This document shows, in pieces, positions 56,154 to 64,000 of a DNA stretch of 64,000 nucleotides (positions are counted from its first letter, which is position 1; each line of letters opens with the position of its first letter). The notes beneath the pieces are model-generated. The model saw nothing but the letters and a program-made list of their open reading frames with translations. It had not been told where the DNA came from and ran no database searches. Source of the DNA: Sandaracinaceae bacterium (lineage in GTDB: Bacteria > Myxococcota_A > Polyangia > Polyangiales > Sandaracinaceae); the NCBI GenBank assembly GCA_020633195.1, contig JACKEC010000021.1, positions 186,001 through 250,000 on the forward strand, given 5' to 3'. The position numbers and the translations under genes were made by a program.

Positions 56154-57701
56154 ATGCGAAGCCGAACCGCCGCGCCCGTGATCTCGTTGCTGCTCTGCAT
56201 CGCGATGTCGGGCTGCAAGGTCACCACCGAGGACATCGACTATTGGATGGGCACCCAGAAGGGGCCCGGGAAGATCGTCGCCGTGCTCCTCGCGGACAAG
56301 TACGAGGACGAGCTGCGGGTCCACGCCGCGCTCGCCCTGGTCCGAATGGAGCCCCGCCCCCCCTCGCAGGGTCACGATCCGATCGACGGAGTGACCGAGC
56401 TGCAGGCCGCCGTGCGGCGGCTCCCGGAGGGGACCCGCAGCCGGCTCGTCGACCTGATGGTCGACGACCTCGTGCAGATGATGCGGGGCGAGGACACCCC
56501 CCAGGCCAACGAGGCCGAGGGGATCCCGCCGCTCCAGATCCGCGCGAAGGACGCCGCGTTCCTGGTCTTGCCCTACGCGGGCGAGGAGCGCGGGGCGCAG
56601 CTGCGCGACGAGATCGTCGACTGGTTCGCCCACGACTTCAGCGGACGCAACCTGGCCGGCAACTTCAGCGCGGAGCAGGTCGTCCGACAGCTCGGGGCGC
56701 CCGCCGCCTCGCGGCTGGTCAACGCGATGAACGCGCAGCTGCCGTCGCAGGCGCTGGTCAAGGTGGCCGAGCTGATCTCGACGCTCGGCTCGGGCTCGAC
56801 CAAGGAGGCCGCCGCGCAGCGCCTCGTGGAGATCGAGCGGGAGATGGAGTCGGACGAGTTCACGACCGACCTCGAGCAGCGGCTCATCCGACAGCTCCGC
56901 GCCACGCGTGGAGAGGACGCCGAGATCAACCCCGAGCAGGTGCACGCCGCGGCGGTCCTGAACCGGGAGAACTCGATCACGCTGGGCGCGCTGCCGGCGA
57001 TGAAGCACCTCAACGACCAGACGGTGATCCAGGATCGCCTGCTGGAGATGGCGCAGCGGACCACCGTCGAAGGGCTCGCCGCCGCGAAGATCGAGGACCG
57101 CCGGGTGAAGGCGCTGCAGGCGATGGAGGGCGGCGTCCGGCGCGAGCAGGTCGACGCGCTGCTCGACCTCGCGCTCGGCGAGGGGTCCCCCGTGGCCATC
57201 CGCGACTACGCGTTCGACCGCATCGCCGACTCCCGCTCCACCGCCGCGATCACGCGCCTCTGGCCGGTGTTCCGCGAGGGGACCGACTGGCGCGTGCGCT
57301 GGCGCGTGGGGAGCCTGATCCTCACGCTGGGCGGCAACGACGTCGTGCAGGAGTTCTTCAACAGCCTCACCGCGACGGAGTACGCGCGCGAGGAGCTGCA
57401 CGGGTACGGGGAGCGCCTCGCGTCGATGCGCCCCCCGCCGACGGAGTTCGTCCTGGGCCAGCTCACGAGTTCGGACTGGCAAGACCGCTGCACTGCCCTT
57501 TACTTCCTCGAGAGGCGCGCGGAGCAGGCCGACATCGCGCGGATCACGGCGCTCGAGGGCGACACGGCGGAGACTCACGGCGAGCATTGGGACGATCAGA
57601 CGACAGTCGGTACGCTCGCAACTGGGGTTGCGCGCGCCGTGCGAGAGCGACTCGGCCAGGGTAGCCAGGACGAGGAAGGCTCGTCCGACGAGGGCGAATG
57701 A
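56154..57701 (+). CDS. Lipoprotein, probable HEAT-like helical repeats
   Basis: 515 residues. I choose the ATG at 56154 (AGAGGA five bases before it, signal MRSRTAAPVISLLLCIAMSGC, lipid Cys) over the open frame to 56037. The mature protein is largely helical, with evenly spaced segments such as ELRVHAALALVRMEP, ALVKVAELISTLGSGSTKEA and VKALQAMEGGVRREQVDALL, consistent with HEAT/armadillo-like repeats; I recognise no named family. Overlaps the FHA gene by 4 bases (ATGA), so the two work together: a periplasmic lipoprotein and a cytosolic phosphopeptide-binding protein, a curious pairing. Confidence 0.7.
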   Translation: MRSRTAAPVISLLLCIAMSGCKVTTEDIDYWMGTQKGPGKIVAVLLADKYEDELRVHAALALVRMEPRPPSQGHDPIDGVTELQAAVRRLPEGTRSRLVDLMVDDLVQMMRGEDTPQANEAEGIPPLQIRAKDAAFLVLPYAGEERGAQLRDEIVDWFAHDFSGRNLAGNFSAEQVVRQLGAPAASRLVNAMNAQLPSQALVKVAELISTLGSGSTKEAAAQRLVEIEREMESDEFTTDLEQRLIRQLRATRGEDAEINPEQVHAAAVLNRENSITLGALPAMKHLNDQTVIQDRLLEMAQRTTVEGLAAAKIEDRRVKALQAMEGGVRREQVDALLDLALGEGSPVAIRDYAFDRIADSRSTAAITRLWPVFREGTDWRVRWRVGSLILTLGGNDVVQEFFNSLTATEYAREELHGYGERLASMRPPPTEFVLGQLTSSDWQDRCTALYFLERRAEQADIARITALEGDTAETHGEHWDDQTTVGTLATGVARAVRERLGQGSQDEEGSSDEGE

Positions 57702-58555
57702 ACCACGATCAGAACAAGAAGACCCTTCGTCAGTTCCAGTGCCGGGACTACCTCTGGGAGATCTTCGAACAGATGAGCGCCGAGCTCGAGTGCTCGGTGG
57801 ACTACCTGATCAACGAGTCGATGCGGCAGTACGCGCGCTCGCGGAACTACGGCGTGCGCACGCCGGGTCCCGGCGCGTCGCGCCCCGGCGGCCCGACCCC
57901 AGGTGCCATCCCGAGCCTCTCGGGGGGCGGGCAGCCGCACATCCCGTCCGCGCCGCCGCCCGCGCAGCAGGGCTACGGCTACGGAGGAGGCGGTGGGGGC
58001 TACCCGCCGCCGCCGCAGCCGCAGCAGCCTCAGCACCCGCCGCCGCAGCAGCACGGCTACGGAGGAGGCGGAGGCTACCCGCCGCCCCCGCGCCCGTCGT
58101 CGTACCCGCCGCCGCCGCCGACCCATCGGCCGCCGGCTTACGGGCAGCCGCCGCACCCGGGGATGCCCCCGCAGCAGCAGTATCAGCCGCCCGGCTTCGG
58201 CGGGCCGCCGCCGCACTCCGCGCCGCCGCCCCTCCCGAGCGGAGGAGGCGTCCCGCAGCACAGCGGCGGGGGGATGATCCCGCTCTACGTGATCTTCAAC
58301 GGCCAGAAGTTCCCGGTCGCCAAGGAAGAGTTCATCATCGGTCGCGGCACCAAGACCGCCGACCTGCCCATCAAGGACGGCAACATCTCGCGGCGCCACG
58401 GCGCGGTCATCTGGCAGAACGGCGGCTGGTACATCAAGGACCTCGGCTCCACGAACGGCGTCGAGTTCCAGGGCCGCAAGATCGACAGCAAGCGGATCGA
58501 AGAGGGCGACGTCTACCAGCTCTGCGACTACGAAGTCCGCTTCACGTACCGCTGA
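57698..58555 (+). CDS. FHA-domain protein with N-terminal helical (RHH-like) domain
   Basis: 285 residues. Residues 1-50 (TLRQFQCRDYLWEIFEQMS, SVDYLINESMRQYARSR) look like a ribbon-helix-helix-like or dimerisation domain. About 60-190 is a Pro/Gly/Tyr/Gln-rich disordered region with YGGGG repeats. The FHA domain (about 196-285) has intact phosphothreonine contacts: GRGTKTADLP, then SRRHG and STNG. It probably reads phosphorylation by a Ser/Thr kinase; the disordered arm suggests condensate-like behaviour. DNA binding by the first domain is a guess. Confidence 0.85.
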   Translation: MNHDQNKKTLRQFQCRDYLWEIFEQMSAELECSVDYLINESMRQYARSRNYGVRTPGPGASRPGGPTPGAIPSLSGGGQPHIPSAPPPAQQGYGYGGGGGGYPPPPQPQQPQHPPPQQHGYGGGGGYPPPPRPSSYPPPPPTHRPPAYGQPPHPGMPPQQQYQPPGFGGPPPHSAPPPLPSGGGVPQHSGGGMIPLYVIFNGQKFPVAKEEFIIGRGTKTADLPIKDGNISRRHGAVIWQNGGWYIKDLGSTNGVEFQGRKIDSKRIEEGDVYQLCDYEVRFTYR

Positions 58556-58564
58556 GCCCCGCGC

Positions 58565-59446
58565 ATGCCCCTCGCTCCGCTCTCGACCGGCGTCGACCTC
58601 TTCTACGAGGAGCGCGGCGCCGGTGAGCCGATCGTGCTGATCATGGGGATCGGCACCCAGCTCATCTACTGGCCCGACGGCTTCTGCGACGAGCTCGTCG
58701 CGCGCGGCTTCCGCGTGATCCGGTTCGACCACCGCGACATCGGCATGTCGTCGTGGCTCGATCACCTCGGCGTCCCGCCGCTGCTCTCGACGACCGTCTC
58801 GGGGCTGCTCGGGATCCGCGTCCGCGGGCCGTACGCGCTCGAGGACATGGCCAGCGACGTCGCCGCGCTCCTCGATCACCTCGACATCGACGCCGCCCAC
58901 GTGGTGGGCGCGTCGATGGGCGGGATGGTCGCCCAGACGATGGCCTTCACGCACCCGCACCGGGTGCGATCGCTGGTCTCGATCATGAGCGACACGGGCG
59001 AGCCGGGGCGCTTCATGCACGAGCCGCGCGCGATGCGGGCGATCCTCGGGCCGCCGCCGCGCTCGCGCGATCAGGCGATGGAGCGCAGCGTGGAGGTGTG
59101 GCGGGTGATCGGGAGCACCGGCTTCCCGTTCGACGCGGCGGCCGCGCGCGAGCGCGCGGGCCTCGCCTGGGATCGCGGCAACCACCCGCAAGGCTTCCTG
59201 CGCCACCTCGCGGCGATCGGGACGACCGGCGACAGGACCTCGCGCCTGCGCTTCGTGAAGGCGCCCACGCTGGTGGTGCACGGCTCGGTCGATCCCCTCA
59301 TCCGGCCGATCGGCGGGCAGCTGACGCACCAGGCGATCCCCGACTCGCGCTTCGAGCTCATCGACGGCATGGGGCACGACCTGCCCGAGGCGCTCTGGCC
59401 TCGCCTGACGACGATGATCGCGGACAACTCGACCCGCGCCATCTGA
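58565..59446 (+). CDS. Alpha/beta hydrolase
   Basis: 293 residues, cytosolic. Motifs: oxyanion IVLIMGIGTQ, DHRDIGMS, nucleophile GASMGGM, acid in VHGSVDPLI, His in GMGHDLPEA. Same GxSMGGMVAQ elbow as the hydrolase at 34862, so probably a paralogous pair, here with an insert around 85-95. Aclacinomycin-methylesterase- or haloalkane-dehalogenase-like sequences share this layout; substrate unknown. It starts 9 bases after the FHA gene. Confidence 0.88.
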   Translation: MPLAPLSTGVDLFYEERGAGEPIVLIMGIGTQLIYWPDGFCDELVARGFRVIRFDHRDIGMSSWLDHLGVPPLLSTTVSGLLGIRVRGPYALEDMASDVAALLDHLDIDAAHVVGASMGGMVAQTMAFTHPHRVRSLVSIMSDTGEPGRFMHEPRAMRAILGPPPRSRDQAMERSVEVWRVIGSTGFPFDAAAARERAGLAWDRGNHPQGFLRHLAAIGTTGDRTSRLRFVKAPTLVVHGSVDPLIRPIGGQLTHQAIPDSRFELIDGMGHDLPEALWPRLTTMIADNSTRAI

Positions 59447-59481
59447 GACGCTGCGCGGTCGGTTGCGTTACCCTCCCGCGG

Positions 59482-60582
59482 ATGCGAGCCGCCATCGGGT
59501 TGAGTCTCCTCCTCGCCGCCTGCGGCGGCGCTCGGACGACGGACGTCGAGAACGCCGCCAGCGGCTCCGCGATGGAGCGCTGCGAGGGCGGTGACGCCGC
59601 CGGGTGCCTCGAGGCGGGCCGCGCCCACGAGACGGGCGAGGGGGCCGAGCTCGACGTCGCGCGCGCCGCCACGCTCTACGAGCGGGCCTGCGACGGCGGC
59701 GAGGCGCGCGGCTGCACCGCGCTCGGCACGCACTTCTTCCCGGGGCGGAGCGGCGCCGTCGACGTGGCCCGCGCGAGCGCGCTCTTCGATCGGGGCTGCG
59801 AGGGCGGCGACCCGATCGGCTGCTACGACCTCGCCGTGCTCCTGATCGGCCAGCTCGAGGGCGGACAAGCCGACTTGCCTCGCGCGCAGACGCTCCTCGA
59901 GCGGGCGTGCGACGGAGAGATCTTCGCGGCGTGCAACAACCGCGGGCTGCTCGCGTCCCGCGCGGGTGAGGGGGCGCTCGCGATCTCGCTCTTCACGCGG
60001 GGCTGCGAGGGCGGCAGCGTCGACGCCTGCCACAACCTCGCGCTCGCGCTCGAGGAGTCCGGCGACGACCAGGGGCCCCGCGTGCGGGAGCTGCTGACGC
60101 AGGCGTGCGATGGCGGCGTCGGCGCGAGCTGCGTCCACCTCGGTGAGATCTACGAAGAGGGCCGCGGCGTCACCGCGGACTTCTCGCGGGCTCGCGCCAT
60201 CTACGAGCGCGCGTGCGACGCAGACCGGCCGGAGCCCTGCGTGAGCCTCGGCGGGCTGTACGCCGACGGGCACGGCGTCGAGGTCGACGAGGCGCGCGCG
60301 CGGACCCTCTACGAGCAGGCGTGCGGGGCCGGCGACTCGCGCGGCTGCGTCGCGCTCGGATCGCTCTACAGCACCGGGCGCGGCGTCCCGCAGGACCACG
60401 CCCGCGCCGCCGAGCTGTTCGGTCAGGCCTGCGAGGCCGGCTCGGGGCGCGGCTGCTTCAACCTCGCCGCGAGCCACGCGAACGGCCTCGGCGTGGCGCG
60501 CGATCGCGCTCAGGCGCGCGAGCTGTTCGCCCGCGCCTGCTCGCTCGGCATGGAAGAGGCCTGCCGCGTCGTGGGCCAGTAG
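59482..60582 (+). CDS. Sel1-repeat lipoprotein with Cys-bearing repeats
   Basis: 366 residues; ATG at 59482, lipobox LLAAC. About nine Sel1-like repeats of ~36 residues with the pattern A-x-LYERACDGGxxxGCxxLGxxYxxGxGV, each with two Cys two helices apart, like the disulfide-locked repeats of Helicobacter Hcp proteins. Surface or periplasmic scaffold. Convergent with the transglutaminase-like gene, 4 bases apart. Confidence 0.92.
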   Translation: MRAAIGLSLLLAACGGARTTDVENAASGSAMERCEGGDAAGCLEAGRAHETGEGAELDVARAATLYERACDGGEARGCTALGTHFFPGRSGAVDVARASALFDRGCEGGDPIGCYDLAVLLIGQLEGGQADLPRAQTLLERACDGEIFAACNNRGLLASRAGEGALAISLFTRGCEGGSVDACHNLALALEESGDDQGPRVRELLTQACDGGVGASCVHLGEIYEEGRGVTADFSRARAIYERACDADRPEPCVSLGGLYADGHGVEVDEARARTLYEQACGAGDSRGCVALGSLYSTGRGVPQDHARAAELFGQACEAGSGRGCFNLAASHANGLGVARDRAQARELFARACSLGMEEACRVVGQ

Positions 60583-60586
60583 CTGG

Positions 60587-63500
60587 CTACATCGCGACGC
60601 GGAGCTCGCCCGAGTCGGCGTCGTCCGACGCGCGGCAGAACCGCGTGAAGGGCGCGTACTCCGCGGGCGCCACGCGCATGCGCGGGATCCTGTACTCGCG
60701 GCGCACGGTGAGCTCGCCGGGGGCGGCGGAGCTCGTCATGCGCATGGTCGCGCCGTGCACGGAGTCGAGCGTGACGGCCTCGGGCGCGCGCGGAGCGGCG
60801 ACGCCCTCCGGCGTGTCGACGCGAACGACGACGTCGAGCGCGAGCCCGGTCGGGATGAGCTGTGCGGTGGTGCGGGACGCGGCGCTCGCGAACTGCGGCG
60901 CGAGCCGTGCGCGAAACAGCGGCGGGAGCACCCACCCGTCGCGGCTCTGACGCGCGAGCTGCGCGAGCTCGACCTCGTAGCGCAGCACCAGCGGCGCGTC
61001 CGGGTCCTCGCGGCCGGTGATCACGAGCCGGCGCAGCTCGGCGCCCGGGAGCAGGCTCGCCACGTACTGCGACTCGAACTGCGTCTCGAGCGCCTCGTCG
61101 GGGATCTCCTCGAGGTCGTTGCGCCACGACACGGCGTAGGCGCCGCGCTGGGTCTCGACCACGGTCACCCGCGCGCCTCCGTCTCGCCGCAGCTCGACGT
61201 CGACCTCGATCGTGCGCAGGTCCTCCTCGAGCGCGCGCTCGGTGACCCGGACCTCGGCGGCCGAGGCGTCGAGCACGAGCGCGTCCATCCCCGCGAGCGG
61301 GCGCGGCAGGTAGCCGAAGGGAGAGCCGCGCGCGCCGGTGTGCAGCCAGATCCAGCCCTCGGTGCCGCGCACCCGCACGAGCAGGTGCTGGTACGTGTCG
61401 TCGTCGGCCATCTCGGACCGCGTCGCGTCCGTCGCGTAGCTCCGCGCGAGCGCGAGCTGCGCGTCGAGGCCGGCGATCTCGAGGAGGTAGCGCAGCACGC
61501 GCGCGCGGTTGCCGTTGCGCGCCGCGAGCATCGCCGGGGCGAGGCCGAACACGTCGTCGGTGTCCTCGACGTTCTCGAGCACCCAGCGGTAGAGCCGCTC
61601 CGCGCGCTGCTCCGCGGTCGCCCGCGAGGCGTCGCCGACGACCGTCCGCACGAGGCGGCGCGCCGCCGGATCGATCACGTCGCGGTCGGCGAGGACGTCG
61701 CGCAGCGTCTCGACGTACTGCGCCCACGAGACGCCGCGACCCCAGTAGATCGACGGCAGGAACTCGCGCGCCGCCACCGAGCCCGGCTCCTGCGTGAGCG
61801 GGCGGCTCTCCGAGACGCCCCAGTGGTAGACGCGCGTCCCGTCTGCCGTGCGCGTCTGCGTCTCGGGCGCCGGGCCGCGCGGGTCGACCTGGAGCTCCAT
61901 CGACGAGGGCACCACGACCGTGAGCTCCGAGGTGTCGAACGGCGTCTCGAAGCTCTGGAAGTAGAAGCGGTCGCCGACGAAGCCGCCGGGGTAGCCCGCC
62001 GGCGCGGGGCGCGGGCGCACGTACTCGAACTCGATGTAGTCGCCGGGGCTGAGGTTCGGGAACGAGATGGTGTCCTTGCCCGCGATCTCGTCGGGCTCGA
62101 GGCGCGTGCCGTCCGCCTTGATGGTGTGGAGCGTCAGCATCTGCGCGTCCTCGGGCACCGCGAACTCGCCCTGCGCGTCGACCGCCTCCTGGCTCGAGAG
62201 CCGCATGATGTTGTGGGTCAGCTCGAGCATCGAGCCGTCCTCGAACACGCGGTACACGGTGTAGTCGAGCACGAGGACCATCGGCTCCTCGTAGACCCGA
62301 CCGCTCGCCTCGAGCGCGCGGATCACCTCGGCGCCGTCGCGGCGGTAGGCCTCGATCGGGCTCTCGCCGCCGATCGCGCGGAGCGGCCGGCGCAGCTCCA
62401 TCATCGCCTCGGGCTCGGTGGTGAGCGCGGTCGCGAGGTGCGCGCGCGCGCCCGCCTGGTCGCCGCGCGCGAGGATGCGATCGGCCTCGCGGAGCACCAG
62501 ATCGCTCGAGCGCGGCAGGCGCTCGCGGAGGCTCTCGAGGAGCGCCCCGACCGCGTCGTCGTCGCCGCGCGCGGTCGCGAGCTCGAGGTCGGCCCGCAGG
62601 ATCGCGAGGCCGCCGTCCTCCGGCTCGAGGGTCGCGAGGCGGCGCAGCTCGGCGCTCGCCTCGGCCCACTCGCGCCGCTGCACGTGGAGCGTGAGCATCG
62701 CGTCGGAGCGGGCGTCGCACGCGACGAGCTCGCGCGCGTGCTCGAGCACCTCGGCGGCGCGAGAGCGGCGCATCGCGTGAGCCATCGCCGCGCGCCGCGG
62801 GCGGCACGCGGTGGGCACCGCGCGGCGCGCCGCCGCGACGGCCTCGGCCACCTGCGCGTGCCAGCCGCGCGCGGTCAGGTAGTCGATGAGCTGCAGCGGC
62901 AGCACCACGAGCTCCGGCCAGCGCTCCATCCCCGCGCGCAGCGCGTCGATCGCGGCCTGCGAGCGGCCCTGGTTGGCCTCGAGCTGCGCGAGCGCGAGGC
63001 GCGGATACCAGGCCGCCTCGTCCCGGTCCGACGCCCACTCGAGGAGGCGGCGCGCGTCGTCGTGGCGCTCGGTCTGACCGCGGAGCGGGTCGTTGAGCGT
63101 CGCCGCGGCGCCCGCGACGAGGAACACCGGCGAGCCCTCGCGGCCGAGGTGCGAGCGCAGCAGCTCGCGCGCGCGGACCGTGTCCCCGCGGACCATCGCG
63201 TGCTGCGCGCGGATGAACGCGGCGAGGAGGCTCTCGCCCTCGATCGCGCCGCCGCCGACGGCGCCCGGGGTCTGCGAGAGCGAGACCACGAGCACGGGGT
63301 TCGGGTGGCGCGTGGTGACGCGCGCGCGGATCCGGTGCTCGCCCGCGGTCAGCGTCGCCTCGTGGTACGTGACGCCGGGCAGCGAGAGGTGCCGGCGGTC
63401 GAGCGCCGCGAGCGGCTCGCCGTCGATGAAGAGCTGGACCGAGTTCGGGGTCTCGACCCGGAGCACCCAGCGCCCCGCGGTCGGGACGTCGAAGGTCGCC

Positions 63501-64000
63501 TCCGCGAAGGTCGTCCCCGAGCCGGCGGCGGGTCCCCCGCCGAGGTGCTCGTGGCAGCCGCGGGCCTGCACCGAGCGCGTCTCGCGCCGGCCGCGCGACG
63601 GGCCGAGGTCGTAGGCGTCGGCGAGGGTCGCGTCGGCGTCGGGCGCCAGCTGCGTGTCGTACGCGAGGAGGTGCCGAGGGCCGAACGGACCCGCGACGCG
63701 CCACGTGTCGATGCAGCGCTGCGCGTCGACGAGCGCCGCGACCCGCGCGACGTCGGCGCGCCGGAAGGCGATGTCGACGAGCAGGTCGGCGATCGTCGAG
63801 CGCGCCTCGTCGCCGATCGAGCCGGGCGCGGCGTGGACGGGCGCGAGGGCCTCCTCCACGCGCTCCGCGTAATTCGGGACGGCGTCGTCGAGGGACTCGA
63901 TCTCGGCCGCCGAGACCGCGGCGAGCGCGGGCGCGAGCGGATCGTCGGACTGCGCGGCGCCAGCCACGACGGCGAGGTACCCGTCGAGCGCGGCTGACAA
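60587..64000 (-). CDS. DUF3857/transglutaminase-like protein with helical repeats, 5' end at window edge
   Basis: At least 1137 residues; the frame is open to the right edge, where the first codon is TTG, so the true start is outside. Order: N-terminal helical region, a carbohydrate-binding-like beta domain (about 125-220, GRWVLRVETPNSVQLFIDGE), TPR-like helices to ~560, DUF3857 (about 575-730, YTVYRVFEDGSMLELTHNIM), then a transglutaminase-core-like domain (about 780-915). Where active members have Gly-Asn-Cys, this has ARNGNRARVL, so the catalytic Cys appears lost; the His is perhaps kept (YQHLLVRV). Probably a non-enzymatic periplasmic scaffold. Confidence 0.8.
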   Translation of the reverse strand: MSAALDGYLAVVAGAAQSDDPLAPALAAVSAAEIESLDDAVPNYAERVEEALAPVHAAPGSIGDEARSTIADLLVDIAFRRADVARVAALVDAQRCIDTWRVAGPFGPRHLLAYDTQLAPDADATLADAYDLGPSRGRRETRSVQARGCHEHLGGGPAAGSGTTFAEATFDVPTAGRWVLRVETPNSVQLFIDGEPLAALDRRHLSLPGVTYHEATLTAGEHRIRARVTTRHPNPVLVVSLSQTPGAVGGGAIEGESLLAAFIRAQHAMVRGDTVRARELLRSHLGREGSPVFLVAGAAATLNDPLRGQTERHDDARRLLEWASDRDEAAWYPRLALAQLEANQGRSQAAIDALRAGMERWPELVVLPLQLIDYLTARGWHAQVAEAVAAARRAVPTACRPRRAAMAHAMRRSRAAEVLEHARELVACDARSDAMLTLHVQRREWAEASAELRRLATLEPEDGGLAILRADLELATARGDDDAVGALLESLRERLPRSSDLVLREADRILARGDQAGARAHLATALTTEPEAMMELRRPLRAIGGESPIEAYRRDGAEVIRALEASGRVYEEPMVLVLDYTVYRVFEDGSMLELTHNIMRLSSQEAVDAQGEFAVPEDAQMLTLHTIKADGTRLEPDEIAGKDTISFPNLSPGDYIEFEYVRPRPAPAGYPGGFVGDRFYFQSFETPFDTSELTVVVPSSMELQVDPRGPAPETQTRTADGTRVYHWGVSESRPLTQEPGSVAAREFLPSIYWGRGVSWAQYVETLRDVLADRDVIDPAARRLVRTVVGDASRATAEQRAERLYRWVLENVEDTDDVFGLAPAMLAARNGNRARVLRYLLEIAGLDAQLALARSYATDATRSEMADDDTYQHLLVRVRGTEGWIWLHTGARGSPFGYLPRPLAGMDALVLDASAAEVRVTERALEEDLRTIEVDVELRRDGGARVTVVETQRGAYAVSWRNDLEEIPDEALETQFESQYVASLLPGAELRRLVITGREDPDAPLVLRYEVELAQLARQSRDGWVLPPLFRARLAPQFASAASRTTAQLIPTGLALDVVVRVDTPEGVAAPRAPEAVTLDSVHGATMRMTSSAAPGELTVRREYRIPRMRVAPAEYAPFTRFCRASDDADSGELRVAM

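Noticed and set aside
60755..63997. Long + strand open frame opposite the transglutaminase-like gene
   Set aside because: Shadow of the minus-strand gene: Arg/Ala/Leu-rich, no motifs.

Overview
The window is about 64 kb of very GC-rich DNA with 43 recognisable protein genes, no tRNA or rRNA, no mobile element and no CRISPR array. The gene content points to a predatory-type Myxococcota (Polyangia, Sandaracinus-like). It has many lipoproteins with DAG/TDA-rich linkers, MopE-like Cys/Asp repeats, thrombospondin-type-3 OmpA proteins, Ser/Thr kinases, an FHA-GAF sigma54 activator, an AgmX/PglI-type protein, a MYXO-CTERM-like tail, B12-dependent ribonucleotide reductase and RCC1 and Sel1 repeat lipoproteins. 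The species assignment is inference.

Layout. 1-9072: two tandem alpha-2-macroglobulin-like giants, each carrying an embedded pseudopilin (GspG)-like segment. 9145-10188: a zinc-ribbon Ser/Thr kinase. 10192-14755 (minus): three AIM24-family genes followed by a 5'-nucleotidase-like protein that has lost its histidine metal ligands and is joined to a probable outer-membrane barrel. 15462-18740: nrdJ with a perfect terminator. 18836-19354 (minus): two small membrane proteins. 19405-20184: yaaA. 20211-24457: a sigma54 activator, then a near-perfect -24/-12 promoter and two overlapping lipoprotein genes. 24533-28096: a probable metal-related RiPP operon with a Cys-repeat precursor, an attenuator, a DUF692/MNIO oxidase, a DUF2063-type partner and a lipoprotein zinc peptidase. 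28196: YceI. 28832-34793 (minus): two SNase-fold nucleases around two MopE-repeat proteins. 34862: alpha/beta hydrolase. 35706-42827 (minus): a four-gene operon of adenylate cyclase, Ser/Thr kinase with degenerate receiver, LysM-FecR protein and OmpA, all overlapping by 4 bases. 42924: a second TSP3-OmpA. 44847-46942 (minus): response regulator and lnt. 46997: RND/MMPL exporter. 49674: bioA. 51031-53130 (minus): AgmX-like and RCC1 proteins. 53153: thioesterase. 53558: ftsK. 56154-58555: a lipoprotein and FHA pair. 58565: alpha/beta hydrolase. 59482: Sel1 lipoprotein. 60587-64000 (minus, cut by the window end): DUF3857/transglutaminase-like protein.

The strongest candidate for an undescribed system is 24533-28096. 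It resembles the copper-binding bufferin operons (signal-bearing precursor, MNIO, DUF2063 partner), but the precursor core is built on EASC/AGSC units rather than the known core motifs. The operon has a putative ECF-type promoter, two hairpins that could set precursor and enzyme levels, and a translationally coupled gluzincin lipoprotein. The second candidate is the adjacent sigma54 activator with a consensus sigma54 promoter placed almost on the start codon of a lipoprotein pair.
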